Below, one piece after another: positions 45,569 through 57,196 of a DNA stretch of 64,000 nt (within the stretch, counting starts at the first letter, position 1; every line of letters begins with the position of its first letter). The notes beneath the pieces are model-generated. The model was not told the origin of the DNA, ran no database searches, and saw only the letters and a program-made list of their open reading frames with translations. The position numbers and the translations under genes were made by a program. Source of the stretch: Gammaproteobacteria bacterium. GTDB taxonomy: Bacteria; Pseudomonadota; Gammaproteobacteria; Nevskiales; Nevskiaceae. Where the stretch lies: the NCBI GenBank assembly GCA_022599775.1, contig JAHZLQ010000015.1:1-64000 (forward strand), in the 5' to 3' direction.

Positions 45569-45696
45569 GTTGCCTGTAGATCGGCGCCTATCCCGGCAAG
45601 GAAGGGCTGTGTTCGCCGGTATGATCCACCGGCGGCGCTCAGCAAGAGCTGCCAGCTTGTATGCTGCAACGGACATGTTGTGATAGAAATCGAGGA

Positions 45697-46452
45697 ATGT
45701 CGGACAAGTCCCAAGCCTGCAATGCCTGCCAAGAGACGGAACCCCTGGGCTTCCGGTTTTCAATGGCCTTTCAGCCGATCGTCGATGTATTGGCCGGAGA
45801 GGTTCTGGCCGAAGAGGCGCTGGCCCGAGGTCCAGGCGGAGAATCGGCGGCAAGCGTTCTGGCCCAGGTCACCGAAAGCAACCGCTATCGTTTCGATCAG
45901 GCCGCGCGGGTGACGGCGATCGAGTGGGCCAGCCGTTTGGGCATGAAGAGCCGACTGTCGATCAACTTCATGCCGAACGCCGTCTACAACCCCGAGGCCT
46001 GCATTCAGCGCACGCTCCAGGCCGCGCGCGCTGCGGCCTGGGTGACGGAGCGCATCATCTTCGAAGTCAGCGAGTCCGAACCGATCGAGGACAGGCCGCA
46101 TCTGCTGGAGATATTCCGGCGCTACCGGGAATTCGGGTTCAAGACCGCGATCGACGACTTCGGCGCCGGGCATTCCGGACTGGGCCTGCTGGTCGACTTT
46201 CAGCCCGATTATCTGAAGCTGGATATGGCCCTGATCCGTGATATCGATCGGCGTAAAGCCTCGCGGGCCATCGTCCGACACGCGGTTGGTCTGTGCGACG
46301 AGATTGGAATCCAGCTGGTCGCGGAGGGCGTGGAAACCCTTTCGGAAGCCAAGGCTTTGGTCGATCTTGGCGTGCGCTACCAGCAGGGCTACTACTTCGC
46401 GCGGCCGGCCTTCGAGTCGCTGTCGAATCCGATTCTGAGACTCCCCAACTAG
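45697..46452 (+). CDS. EAL-domain protein (c-di-GMP phosphodiesterase)
   Basis: 251 residues from ATG 45697; ATG 45661 is possible. A stand-alone EAL domain with a short CNAC-containing N-terminus. Catalytic residues are all present: EEALAR (EAL), SINFMPN (Asn), FEVSESE (ExxE region), IDDFGAGHSGL, DYLKLD (Lys), AEGVET and QGYYFARP. Expected to hydrolyse c-di-GMP, opposing the cyclase at 41267. It is not in an operon with it. No signal input domain beyond the Cys pair is visible. Confidence 0.86.
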   Translation: MSDKSQACNACQETEPLGFRFSMAFQPIVDVLAGEVLAEEALARGPGGESAASVLAQVTESNRYRFDQAARVTAIEWASRLGMKSRLSINFMPNAVYNPEACIQRTLQAARAAAWVTERIIFEVSESEPIEDRPHLLEIFRRYREFGFKTAIDDFGAGHSGLGLLVDFQPDYLKLDMALIRDIDRRKASRAIVRHAVGLCDEIGIQLVAEGVETLSEAKALVDLGVRYQQGYYFARPAFESLSNPILRLPN

Positions 46453-46480
46453 TGTGGTGTCCTCTTGGAGCCGCTGGCGG

Positions 46481-47938
46481 TCAGATCACGTACAGATCCA
46501 CGTACTCGTGAACCGGCATGGCCTCCAGCGAGGCCTGATCCAGAGAAACGTCGAAGATCGCCTTCTGCTGTTTGTCCGGGAACATGCGCGCCAGATTGGT
46601 CCGGAACTTCGCCTCCAGCAGCGGGATGCCTTCCTCGCGACGGCGCTTGTGGCCCACCGGATATTCCACCACCACCTCGTCCAGACGGCTGCCGTCGCGA
46701 AATTCCACTGTCAGCGCATTGGCGATGCTGCGCTTGTCGGGATCGTGATAGTCGCGTGTGAACTGCGGATCTTCCACGCATTGCATCGTGTCGCGCAGGG
46801 CGTCGATGCGCGGGTCGGCGGCCACCCCGTTCTCGTAGTCGGCTGAGGTCAGGCGCCCGAACAGTATCGCCACCGCCACCATGTATTGAATGCAATGATC
46901 GCGGTCAGCCGGATTGTCGAGTGGCCCGGTCTTGTCGATGATGCGCAGGCAGGCCTGCTGCGTGCGAATCGTGATTTTCGCGATGTCGTCCGCCGTGCGG
47001 CCCTGTTGCTTGAGCAGGCCGTGGACCCTGATCGCCGCCTCGGCACCGGTCTGGCCGTGAAACTCCGCCGGGAAGCTGATCTTGAACAGGATGTTCTCCA
47101 TCACGTAGTGGCCGTAGGGGCGTTGGAACGCGAAGGCCTTGCCGCCGAAGCTCACGTCGTAGAAGCCCCAGGTTTTCGCGCTGAGCGCGCCGGGGTAGCC
47201 CATCTCGCCGGTCTTTGCCATCAGCGCCAGCCGTACGCCGCGGCTGCTGGCATCGCCGGCTGCCCAGCTCTTGCGGCTGCCGGTGTTGGGAGCATGGCGG
47301 TAGGTACGCAGGCTCTGTCCGTCCACCCAGGCCAGCGAGACTGCCGCCAGCTGTTCATCGCGGCTCAGCCCCAGCATGTCCGCGACCACCGCAGTCGTCG
47401 CGACCTTGACCAGCAGCACATGATCGAGCCCCACCTGGTTGAAGCTGTTTTCGAGTGCGATACAGCCCTGAATCTCATGCGCCTTGATCATGCCGCTCAG
47501 CACATCACGCATCGTGAGCGGTGCTTTGCCAGCGGCCATGGCGCTGCGACTGAGCCAGTCCGCTGTGGCCAGAATACCGCCAAGATTGTCGGACGGGTGT
47601 CCCCATTCGGCCGCAAGCCAGGTGTCGTTGAAATCCAGCCAGCGGATCAGCGCGCCGATATTGAAGGCGGCCTGCACCGGGTCGAGTTGGAAGCGCGTGC
47701 CGGGTACGCGCGCACCGTTGGGTACCACCGTGCCGTCCACGACCGGACCCAGCAATTTCTTCGCAGCCGGATACTCCAGTGCCTCAAGCCCACAACCGAG
47801 CGTGTCGATCAGACAGTTGCGGGCTGTGTCGTAAGCCAGTTCGGAGCGGATTTCGTAGTCGCGGACGTAGTCGACAATGTCGACGAGAACCTGATCCCAG
47901 TCGGGACGCTGGGCGGACCTGATGTCGAGAGTGGACAT
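46481..47938 (-). CDS. prpD: 2-methylcitrate dehydratase PrpD
   Basis: 485 residues from ATG 47938, with AAGGAG 8 bases upstream. MmgE/PrpD fold, close to E. coli Prp[67 protein letters not shown]. Dehydrates 2-methylcitrate in propionate breakdown. Its occurrence in the same window as acnD and prpF is notable because AcnD-PrpF replace PrpD in many bacteria. It lies downstream of a DUF418 gene on the same strand. Confidence 0.93.
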   Translation of the reverse strand: MSTLDIRSAQRPDWDQVLVDIVDYVRDYEIRSELAYDTARNCLIDTLGCGLEALEYPAAKKLLGPVVDGTVVPNGARVPGTRFQLDPVQAAFNIGALIRWLDFNDTWLAAEWGHPSDNLGGILATADWLSRSAMAAGKAPLTMRDVLSGMIKAHEIQGCIALENSFNQVGLDHVLLVKVATTAVVADMLGLSRDEQLAAVSLAWVDGQSLRTYRHAPNTGSRKSWAAGDASSRGVRLALMAKTGEMGYPGALSAKTWGFYDVSFGGKAFAFQRPYGHYVMENILFKISFPAEFHGQTGAEAAIRVHGLLKQQGRTADDIAKITIRTQQACLRIIDKTGPLDNPADRDHCIQYMVAVAILFGRLTSADYENGVAADPRIDALRDTMQCVEDPQFTRDYHDPDKRSIANALTVEFRDGSRLDEVVVEYPVGHKRRREEGIPLLEAKFRTNLARMFPDKQQKAIFDVSLDQASLEAMPVHEYVDLYVI

Positions 47939-48038
47939 GGCGTCGGCTCCTTGATCTGTCGGTGCCCGATCGAAACCGCACGGCGCACGCGTGTGAGTTC
48001 GCAACAGCCTAGCAGTCGTGGATGAGGCCTGGCTGACG

Positions 48039-49292
48039 CTACGGCGCCGTGAACGGCGGCTCGCGACGCATGGCTTGCCGCGCGCCGTAGCTCAGGCTGC
48101 GCCATAGCCATTCCACGGGACCGAAGCGGTAGCGGTTCAGCCACCAGTGGCTGACCAGCACCTGCATCGTGAACACCAATACGCTGATCAGGACCACGCC
48201 GACCAAGCCCAGATTGGGGCCGATTCCCAGGCCGATGCCATAGAAAAGGGCGATGCCGATCAGCGTCTGCGCGAGATAGTGGCTCAGCGCCATACGGCCC
48301 ATCGGCGCCAGTGCAGCCAGTCCCCGTCGCCAGAACGGCGCCTGGTACAACAGCGCGATCGCCGCCATGTAGGCGAGGCCCAGCGACAGCGACGACGCCT
48401 GCCAGAGCATGCGCAGCAGAAACCGTCCCGGTTCGCTGCGCAGCCATTCGGGTGACTCGAAGACGCCGTGGCGGCGCAGCAGGAAGAAGGCGGTCGCGCC
48501 GATTCCGATCGATGCGGACGTCAGCAGGATGCGAAGCCAGCTTCGCCGATGTTGTGCCACGTTCTGCAGCAGGCCGCTCTTGCCGATGGCGACACCGATC
48601 AGAATGCGCCCCAGGACATACATCGGCAGAAACCAGACGGCGATGCGCATGCGCAGGTCGCGTGTGAGATTGCCTGCCAGGACCGTGCCGAGACTGTCGG
48701 AGGAGAAGGCCTGCAGCGCGGCCCGCGCCGAGTCCGCGGAGCTGATGATCGACGGCAGTAGCGCCGGCAGCACCGGTTGCAGCAGAGCCGGCAGCAGCAC
48801 GGCGACGAGGATGCCGAGCCCGGCCAGCGTGGCGCTGGACAGTCGCGTCAGCGCCATCAGCAACAATCCGCAAACGGCGTAGTAGCGCAGGATGTCGCCC
48901 CACCAGAACAGATAGCCGTGAGTCAGACCGATCGCCAGCAGGATCAACATGCGTCCGGCGTAACGCCGCAGGCCTTTCGATTGGCCGGCTGCGCGTTGCG
49001 ACTGCATGGCGAAGCCGATACCGAACAGCAGTGTGAACAGCGTGATGAACTTGCCGTCCACCAGGGCGGCCATGACGATTTCGATTGCGGTATCCCAGGC
49101 CGCGGTGGGCAGTGTGGCTCGCGCCTCATCAGTCAGGAATTCGAACAGGGACAGGCTGACCAGATTCACCATCAAAACGCCGAACAGCGCGAAGCCCCGC
49201 AGTGAGTCCAGCAGCCCAAACCGCTGTTCGGCCGTGGTGGGCGAGTCGGCGGGCGGCGCCTCAGTTCCCGGGGCGACGGTTCGGAGTTTCAT
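48039..49292 (-). CDS. DUF418 (YeiB-like) membrane protein
   Basis: 417 residues. The N-terminus [24 protein letters not shown] is the YeiB/DUF418 signature; about ten membrane helices follow. The C-terminal DUF418 part contains [15 protein letters not shown] and [24 protein letters not shown]. The family is related to acyltransferase-3 proteins. Function unknown; a role in envelope small-molecule transport or acylation has been supposed. Lies between icd and prpD, all on the minus strand. Confidence 0.85.
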   Translation of the reverse strand: MKLRTVAPGTEAPPADSPTTAEQRFGLLDSLRGFALFGVLMVNLVSLSLFEFLTDEARATLPTAAWDTAIEIVMAALVDGKFITLFTLLFGIGFAMQSQRAAGQSKGLRRYAGRMLILLAIGLTHGYLFWWGDILRYYAVCGLLLMALTRLSSATLAGLGILVAVLLPALLQPVLPALLPSIISSADSARAALQAFSSDSLGTVLAGNLTRDLRMRIAVWFLPMYVLGRILIGVAIGKSGLLQNVAQHRRSWLRILLTSASIGIGATAFFLLRRHGVFESPEWLRSEPGRFLLRMLWQASSLSLGLAYMAAIALLYQAPFWRRGLAALAPMGRMALSHYLAQTLIGIALFYGIGLGIGPNLGLVGVVLISVLVFTMQVLVSHWWLNRYRFGPVEWLWRSLSYGARQAMRREPPFTAP

Positions 49293-49329
49293 CGGTAATC
49301 CAATACGAAGGCGCGCGCGGTACGGGCAT

Positions 49330-49362
49330 GAAAAAGCCCGGCGGGATCAGCCAGCCGGGCTT
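49330..49362 (-). terminator. Intrinsic terminator of the isocitrate dehydrogenase gene
   Basis: On the minus strand AAGCCCGGC (49362-49354) pairs with GCCGGGCTT (49342-49334) around an 11-base loop, followed by TTTC. It starts 30 bases after the icd stop. Confidence 0.75.
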
Positions 49363-49391
49363 CGGGTCTGCGCAAGGCTTAATGGCTGATC

Positions 49392-51629
<2,238 letters not shown>

Positions 51630-52210
51630 ATCGGTCTCGTCAGTGTGCAGGGCGCGGCTGGCTGAGTTGTGGACCGTGGCATGCCGTACGAGCGTATGCC
51701 CGCAGGTCTGCGTGTTCGGTCTCGCATCATGCGAGCACCGCAACAGCACCGTCCATACAGGAGGTGGTGCGACGGTGAGATGCCACGGTGAATTGTTGCT
51801 CGCAAACGATGATGCCGCTTCAGCCCCGGCCGCCCAAACAAAATGGTGGGTGCGCCTGATGCCAATGATACTAAGACAGGCGCGGCTCGGGGTAATGTTT
51901 CTTATTGGGCCTATGTCGTATAGACGGTGGCGTGAGCGTTCGGACGCGCGTTTCGCCGAGCAATTTTCGCTGCGTCATTGATGAATCCACCGGCGCAGCG
52001 GCCGGCCGAAATTCGCGGCGATCGTTGATGAGGGCCAAGTCCGCGCCGTGTCGCCGCGTTCGATTCCGGTCCGTTTCCATTCAGCTGGGGTTTTTCCTGA
52101 GAGTGTCATTGTCCGCCCAAATTTGTGGCCGCTTCGGCGGACGCACGATTGCGTGGTGCTCATTCCGGCGCTCGAACCCAAGCTCTCCACCCGATGACTC
52201 TCTCTTGCCC
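51630..52210. other. 581-base divergent intergenic region
   Basis: Separates icd (left) from the lipoprotein gene (right) and should hold both promoters. GTCCGCC (52111-52117) and GGCGGAC (52136-52142) form a 7-base stem with an 18-base loop, about 70 bases before the lipoprotein start. No other signal recognised. The in-frame extension of the lipoprotein gene back to 51905 lacks coding character. Confidence 0.5.
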
Positions 52211-52936
52211 ATGCCAAGGTTTGTGACGACGTTTCGCTTGCGAACATGCATCGCTTTCGCAGCCCTGCTGTGCGTGGGCTGTTCCGGTTACGTGGTTCCG
52301 GGTGGTCCTGCACCGCTGCAACAGCTCGTGCAGGGCAATGATGAAATTTCGATTCGGCCGGCGCCCCCGATACCGGCACGAATCGCCGTGGTTCGGATAC
52401 AGGCACCGGAGTACGAATCGGCGACGGCCGAAGGTGCGGGCGAGGGGGAGTTCAGCGTGGTATCGCCCCAGGAATGGCCAGACGCAACGCAGTTGCAGGC
52501 GATGGTCCAGTGGCCGGCGGTGTCCGAGGTGCTGATGCTGGACCTTGCCCAGCTTTCGGCCTCGGCGCAGTCCCTGAACGAATTGCGCCTCGCCGCCGCG
52601 AAGTTGCGGGCCGATGTGTTGATGATCTACACCTTGGACACTTCGGTCCAACTGGCTGGCCAGCGCTACCGCGCCGCGGAGAAGCTGGGGCCGGTCGATG
52701 AGCCTGAGCCCGACGACGGCGTGATCTCCACGGCCTCGGCCGTGCTGACCGAAGTCCGCACCGGCTATTCCTACGGCGCGGTCGACGCGAACGCGAAGCT
52801 GAGTGGGCTGGAGCGCACCGAGTGGATACCCAGGAACCTCGACCAGAAGCGCCTGCTCGCAGAGCAGCAGGCGTTCACGGCATTGCTGGACAAGTCCGCG
52901 GCGCTTTGGAAGCAGGTGACGGAGAGCCCGCTTTGA
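52211..52936 (+). CDS. Lipoprotein of unknown function, coupled to a large secreted protein
   Basis: 241 residues from ATG 52211. Lipoprotein signal FRLRTCIAFAALLCVGCSGY (lipobox LCVGC, Cys about residue 24). The middle part, ARIAVVRIQAPEY ... NELRLAAAKLRADVLMIYTLDTSVQ ... ASAVLTEVRTGYSYGAVDANAKLSG, has the rhythm of CsgG/GNA1162-like lipoproteins (alpha-beta domain ending in a compartment-marker strand), but I cannot name a family with certainty. Its TGA overlaps the TTG start of the next gene, so the two products probably act together at the envelope. Confidence 0.7.
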   Translation: MPRFVTTFRLRTCIAFAALLCVGCSGYVVPGGPAPLQQLVQGNDEISIRPAPPIPARIAVVRIQAPEYESATAEGAGEGEFSVVSPQEWPDATQLQAMVQWPAVSEVLMLDLAQLSASAQSLNELRLAAAKLRADVLMIYTLDTSVQLAGQRYRAAEKLGPVDEPEPDDGVISTASAVLTEVRTGYSYGAVDANAKLSGLERTEWIPRNLDQKRLLAEQQAFTALLDKSAALWKQVTESPL

Positions 52937-55530
52937 GGCCGCGTCGATTCGGACTGCGCATTGGCTTGTCGAGCCGCTGCTTGCCGGCCGTGGCAGGGGT
53001 GATCGCCTTGCTGATGCCGTTATGCGCACCGGCCGCCAGCCCGGCCCCCTTCGATCTGGCGGGTCCGACCCTGCACGTGCTGGTGACGCGCGGCAACACC
53101 TATCTGCCGGCCTCGCAGGTGCCCAGTCTGGCGGAAGGCGACAAGCTCTGGATCAAGCCGGAGTTTCCCAAGAGCCAGTCGGTCCGCTATCTGATGGTCG
53201 CGGCCTTTCTGCGCGGCTCCACCAATCCGCCGCCCGAGGACTGGTTTTTTCCGTGCAAGACCTGGACGAGCGAGTGCAAGAATCGCGGCCTGACGGTCAC
53301 CGTACCCGAAGGCGCGCAGCAGGTACTGATCTTTCTCGCACCCGAAACCAATGGCGACCTCAAATCGCTGATCAACGCGGTGCGCGGGCGTCCCGGAGCC
53401 TTCGTGCGCTCCACGCAGGAACTCAATCAGGTCGCGCTGGACCGCTCGCGGCTCGACGCCTATCTGGAAAACGTCAACAAGCTCAACTGGAGCAGCCCGA
53501 ATCAGCTGTCAGAGGTCGCGCCGCTGTTGGCGCGCAGCCTGTCGGTCAAGGTGGACGCGCAGTGTCTGGAGAAGCGCGCTTCGCTGCAGGCGTCCTGCCT
53601 GACAGCCGGCAAGGATTCGCTGATCCTCGCGGATGGCCACAGCATGACCCTGTCACGCTCATTGACGGAAGGCGCCGCCGCGGACCTGGTGTTGAAGGCG
53701 GCAGCGCTGCCCGAGGCCGGCGCGGGTACCTACAGCCCCTACGTGTCGTCGGTGCTCGACATCGTGCGGATCTTCGATTCCTTCCGCACGGCGCAGTACG
53801 AATATATTCCGGCGCTGGTGACGCATCGCGGTGACCAGTTGGCGCTGACGCTCAACGCCGTGCCGTCGTTCTACGATCCCAAATCGGTACTGGTCGTCGC
53901 CCTGCCGTCGGTCGAGCCCGCGCAGCCACCGCCGTTGCGCGCGGTGAATCCGCAGAACATCTACTGCGCCAGTCGCAGCGAACTGGTGCTGCCGGTGACG
54001 GGGGCGCCATTGGTGTATTCCACGGCTTATGCCCATGACGTGTCCCTGAATCTGCAGACTGCCGAAGGCCAGTCATTCCACCTGCGCGCCCAAGCGGACC
54101 CCGCGCGTGGCGGGTATGTCGTAAACACACGCGGTGTGCCCAACGGCGCCCTGGGCAGCAGCGTACAAGGGCGTCTGCGCGGCTTCTGGGGATTCGACAC
54201 CTTCGAAGGCCCGGCATTCGAATTGCGCAATGCGCAGGCCAATGCCTGGGCACTTGCCAAGGGCGATGAGAAAGCCCTGATCGTCGGCCGCGAGGATACC
54301 GTGCACTTGCAGAGCGCCGGTGTCAGCTGCGTGGATGAAATCATGCTGCGCGATCCCGATGGCAAGGAGCTGCGCACGCAGTGGAAAGCCGTGGGACCGA
54401 ACGAAGTCGAAGTCACCCTGCCGCTGCAGAACATGCAGCCGGGTCCGCTGACCCTGCTGATCGGCCAGTCCGGAATGCGGGATCGCCAGAGCCTGCCGCT
54501 GACCGTATTCTCCGCGCCGAGCAGCATCGATGAATTCAAGCTGCATGCGGGTGATACCCACGGCGTGCTGGTCGGCACCCGTTTGGACGAGGTCGCGAGC
54601 CTGTCGATCGGTGACCTGATGTTTTCGCCCGGCGAGCTGGACACGGAGCAGGGCAGGGACCGCCTCACCGTGCATGCGCTCGACGCCGTAGCGGCCACGG
54701 CATTGGACGCGAACAAACGGGTCACGGTGATGGTCACGCTGGAGGACGGGCGCACGATTACGCGCGCCGCGATCATCGGCAATCAACGCCCCAGCGTCGA
54801 ACTGCTGGCCCGGAGCGTACTGCCTTCGGAATCCACACAGGCCAGCCAAATCGAACTGTCCGGCCCCAACGAGATTCCGCACGACGCGCGGCTCTCGTTC
54901 TCCCTGCGCGCGAATTCGCCCAAGTCCTTCGCACGCGATCAGGTTTTCGAGGTCGCCACGCAGGACGAGACCTTCTCCACCACGCTGAGTCTCGCCAACG
55001 GTGCCGTCCGGCTCGAGAATTCCCGCGTCGCGTTGGTGACCTTCAATCCGGCGAAGGTCTTCGGGTTCTCCGCCTTCGGCCCGCTCAAGCTGCGCACCAT
55101 CGCTGGCGAAACCCAGGGAGACTGGCAGCCCCTGGCCACCCTGGTGCGGCTGCCCGCCTTGCAGGCGCTGAACTGCCCTTACGATCAGAACCAAGCTTGT
55201 AGGCTCAGTGGCGCGGACCTGTTCCTGATCGAAGCGATTTCCGCCGATCCCCAGTTCAGACGCGCGGTCGCAGTACCGGATGGCTTCCCGGGAACCCAGA
55301 TCGTCGTGCCACAGCCGGAGGAAGACCGGCTCTATGTGCGGCTGCGTGATAACCCATCCGTCACCAACGCGGTGACCCTGCCGGTCAGCAGAACCGGCAC
55401 GCCGCCACAACCGCCCGCACCGCCACCCGAAGAATCGCCCGACGTCAGCGAAGTGCAGCCCCCGGATGGCGACGGAAGTGCGCAGACCTCCCCGCCGCCG
55501 GCTGCGGCGTTACCGCCGACGCCGAACTGA
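52933..55530 (+). CDS. Large secreted/periplasmic protein, unknown function
   Basis: 865 residues from TTG 52933, chosen because it overlaps the upstream stop (TTGA), has GGAGAG about 7 bases upstream and gives a proper signal peptide (AGVIALLMPLCAPAASPA). The longer frame begins inside the lipoprotein gene. The body looks like serial beta-rich modules without membrane helices and with few Cys (CKTWTSEC, CLEKR...SC, NCPYDQNQAC). The C-terminal ~50 residues are Pro-rich and disordered (PPQPPAPPPEES, SPPPAAALPPTPN). No family recognised. Confidence 0.68.
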   Translation: MRPRRFGLRIGLSSRCLPAVAGVIALLMPLCAPAASPAPFDLAGPTLHVLVTRGNTYLPASQVPSLAEGDKLWIKPEFPKSQSVRYLMVAAFLRGSTNPPPEDWFFPCKTWTSECKNRGLTVTVPEGAQQVLIFLAPETNGDLKSLINAVRGRPGAFVRSTQELNQVALDRSRLDAYLENVNKLNWSSPNQLSEVAPLLARSLSVKVDAQCLEKRASLQASCLTAGKDSLILADGHSMTLSRSLTEGAAADLVLKAAALPEAGAGTYSPYVSSVLDIVRIFDSFRTAQYEYIPALVTHRGDQLALTLNAVPSFYDPKSVLVVALPSVEPAQPPPLRAVNPQNIYCASRSELVLPVTGAPLVYSTAYAHDVSLNLQTAEGQSFHLRAQADPARGGYVVNTRGVPNGALGSSVQGRLRGFWGFDTFEGPAFELRNAQANAWALAKGDEKALIVGREDTVHLQSAGVSCVDEIMLRDPDGKELRTQWKAVGPNEVEVTLPLQNMQPGPLTLLIGQSGMRDRQSLPLTVFSAPSSIDEFKLHAGDTHGVLVGTRLDEVASLSIGDLMFSPGELDTEQGRDRLTVHALDAVAATALDANKRVTVMVTLEDGRTITRAAIIGNQRPSVELLARSVLPSESTQASQIELSGPNEIPHDARLSFSLRANSPKSFARDQVFEVATQDETFSTTLSLANGAVRLENSRVALVTFNPAKVFGFSAFGPLKLRTIAGETQGDWQPLATLVRLPALQALNCPYDQNQACRLSGADLFLIEAISADPQFRRAVAVPDGFPGTQIVVPQPEEDRLYVRLRDNPSVTNAVTLPVSRTGTPPQPPAPPPEESPDVSEVQPPDGDGSAQTSPPPAAALPPTPN

Positions 55531-55620
55531 GCTATTCGGCGTCAGGGCTGTCTGGCCCTACGTTTCGACAGCTCGGGTTTGCAGCCTTTGCCAGCGGGCG
55601 TTCTGTTGACCGAATATTGC

Positions 55621-55650
55621 CGCATAAATGCAGTGAGGCATATTTATGCG
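55621..55650 (+). promoter_or_regulatory. Inverted repeat over the vapB start, likely operator
   Basis: CGCATAAAT (55621-55629) and ATTTATGCG (55642-55650) are perfect 9-base arms around a 12-base spacer that holds the ribosome-binding site. The right arm contains the start codon. Placement suits autorepression by the ribbon-helix-helix antitoxin or RNA-level sequestration of the start. Confidence 0.5.
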
Positions 55651-55921
55651 TACTACCTTGGACTTGCCGGAAGACATTCTCCGCCGAGCGAAGATCGCCG
55701 CGGTGGAGCGGGGCTCCAGCTTGCGCCAACTCGTCACTGACGCCTTGCATCACGAAATCGAGGGGCGCGCTCCCGGCACTCGCCGCCGAATGACCAGCCC
55801 GCCCGTCACGCTTTCCGCGGATGCCCCGTTGCGCGAGCTCAGTCCGGATGCGGTCAAACGCTTGGACGCCGAAGCGGTCGCAAAAGCCGATGCGGAACGG
55901 GTGCATGCGGCACATCGCTGA
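55646..55921 (+). CDS. VapB-type ribbon-helix-helix antitoxin
   Basis: 91 residues. MRTTLDLPEDILRRAKIAAVERGSSLRQLVTDALHHE is the DNA-binding half typical of antitoxins paired with PIN-domain toxins. The C-terminal half (ELSPDAVKRLDAEAVAKADAERV) would contact the toxin. The gene overlaps a broken vapC by 17 bases, so the antitoxin appears to survive without a working partner. Confidence 0.75.
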   Translation: MRTTLDLPEDILRRAKIAAVERGSSLRQLVTDALHHEIEGRAPGTRRRMTSPPVTLSADAPLRELSPDAVKRLDAEAVAKADAERVHAAHR

Positions 55922-56071
55922 CGCCAATCTCTTGCTGCCGCTGCTGACCGAGGGTCACGCTCACCGGCAAGCCAGCAGTCGAGTGGTGGGATGGCTGTGA
56001 CGACGGCACGGTCGGTCTCTGCCTGCCGGTGCGTATGGCATTGCTGCGGCTGCTGAGCAAGCGCAGATGCA
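55905..56071 (+). pseudogene. Broken VapC PIN-domain toxin
   Basis: Begins MRHIADANLLLPLLTEGHAHRQ, the PIN-domain start with its first acidic residue (Asp in ADAN), then stops after 31 codons. In another frame from about 55979 the homology continues as WWDGCDDGTVGLCLPVRMALLRLLS, the usual next segment of this VapC subtype. A frameshift near 55975-55985 is therefore likely. Homology then ends at 56060-56071, exactly where the REP-like repeat starts (56072). The C-terminal half is missing. Confidence 0.72.
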
Positions 56072-56447
56072 AGGGTGGGCAAAGCGTAGCGTGCCCACGC
56101 GCCGGAAGCTGATCGATGTGCTCCGTAAGCAATTTCCGGGGCCGGTCTGCGAGCGCGGTGGTGGAGGAATAGGCCGTGCCAATCGCCAAGAATACCGCGT
56201 GGGCACGCTACGCTTTGCCCACCCTACAAATGGGTCAGTCGAAGCTGGCGAGAGTCACCGACCCGCCGCTCACCGGCGGCACCTGCTCGCCCGAAGCGGC
56301 CGGCACTCCGCTCGTGAGACGCGGTCCCAACACTTGCGGAGAATTTCCAGATCGCGTCGAACTTTGGCGGTGGCGTTCGACTATGGAATAGACGGAGCTA
56401 AGCAAACGGCCGTCGCAAAATCACCGAGATCAAAAGGAGATCGTCGG
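55922..56447. other. Gene-poor stretch between vapB and the GST gene
   Basis: Contains the vapC remnant (to 56071), the inverted REP pair (to 56225) and about 220 bases before the GST start. In those last bases I see no gene, only a short GCCGG-rich segment and the AAGGAGA ribosome-binding site at 56434. Confidence 0.55.
56072..56225. repeat. Pair of inverted 30-base REP-like elements
   Basis: Bases 56072-56101 and 56196-56225 are exact reverse complements (30/30), 94 bases apart. Each arm is itself a hairpin (GTGGGCA ... TGCCCAC). This is the arrangement of a bacterial interspersed mosaic element made of two opposed REPs. The spacer codes for nothing evident. It abuts the broken vapC. Confidence 0.8.
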
Positions 56448-57104
56448 ATGACCATCATCATCACCGCTTTTGAGCGCTCCCCTGATGGGGGCCGGGGGCT
56501 GGCGCGTGACACGCGCGTTCGCTGGGCACTTGAAGAGGTGGGCCAAGCCTACGAGGTCCGCCTCGTTTCGTTCGGCGCGATGAAGGAGCCTGCCCATCTG
56601 GTACTGCACCCTTTCGGTCAGATTCCGACCTATGAGGAAGGCGATTTAGCGCTGTTCGAGACGGGTGCGATCGTGTTCCACATCGCCGAGCGCTATGCGG
56701 GTTTGCTGCCGAACGATGTCAATGCCAGGGCGCGCGGGGTCATGTGGATGTTTGCTGCGCTCAACACGGTGGAATTGCCGATCCTTGATCTTTCGTATGG
56801 CAAATTCCTGGAGGGCGGCAAGGTCTGGTACGAGGAGCGACTACCGCTGGTCAAGGACCGCGTCCGTGATCGCCTGCGGCAACTTTCCGCCCACCTTGGA
56901 GACGCCGACTGGCTCGACGGTGCATTCAGTGCGGGTGATTTGATGATGGTTTCGGTGCTGCTCAGGTTGAGGTCGTCGGGCATTCTTGATGAATTCCCCA
57001 AGCTTGCCGCCTATATCGCTCGTGGCGAGGCGCGGCCCGCCTACAGGCGGGCATTCGAAGCGCAATGGGCGGTCAACACTCGCGAGCTACCGAGCAACGG
57101 GTGA
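56448..57104 (+). CDS. Glutathione S-transferase family protein
   Basis: 218 residues from ATG 56448, with AAGGAGA 7 bases upstream. The long frame upstream crosses the REP pair and is not coding. The N-terminal thioredoxin-like domain is atypical at its start (ITAFERSPDGGRGLARDTRVRWALEEVGQAYEV), then NPFGQ-like HPFGQIPTYEEGDLALFETGAIVFHIAERY, the glutathione-binding cis-Pro and Glu-Ser-like (ETGA) region. The helical C-terminal domain has GAFSAGDLMMVSVLLRL. Substrate unknown; single gene. Confidence 0.85.
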   Translation: MTIIITAFERSPDGGRGLARDTRVRWALEEVGQAYEVRLVSFGAMKEPAHLVLHPFGQIPTYEEGDLALFETGAIVFHIAERYAGLLPNDVNARARGVMWMFAALNTVELPILDLSYGKFLEGGKVWYEERLPLVKDRVRDRLRQLSAHLGDADWLDGAFSAGDLMMVSVLLRLRSSGILDEFPKLAAYIARGEARPAYRRAFEAQWAVNTRELPSNG

Positions 57105-57163
57105 CTCCGCTCCGAGGCGCTCACTCGGAGCGATGGTTTTCACAATGAGATCGACGAGCAAGC

Positions 57164-57195
57164 GTAGCCCGGATGCAGCGTAGCGGAATCCGGGG
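57164..57195 (+). repeat. REP element, copy 1 (3' side of the RAYT gene)
   Basis: 32-base element starting GTAGCCCGGATG and ending GGAATCCGGGG. The arms CCCGGAT/ATCCGGG fold into a hairpin. It ends 1 base from the transposase stop. It matches copy 2 (57743-57774) in inverted orientation at 30 of 32 positions. Confidence 0.85.
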
Positions 57196-57196
57196 C

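Noticed and set aside
54073..55410. 445-codon open frame on the minus strand
   Set aside because: Antisense to the 865-residue secreted protein, whose signal peptide and coupled start make it the real gene.
56067..56447. N-terminal extension of the GST frame
   Set aside because: It runs through the inverted REP pair; the ATG at 56448 has an ideal ribosome-binding site and matches the family start.
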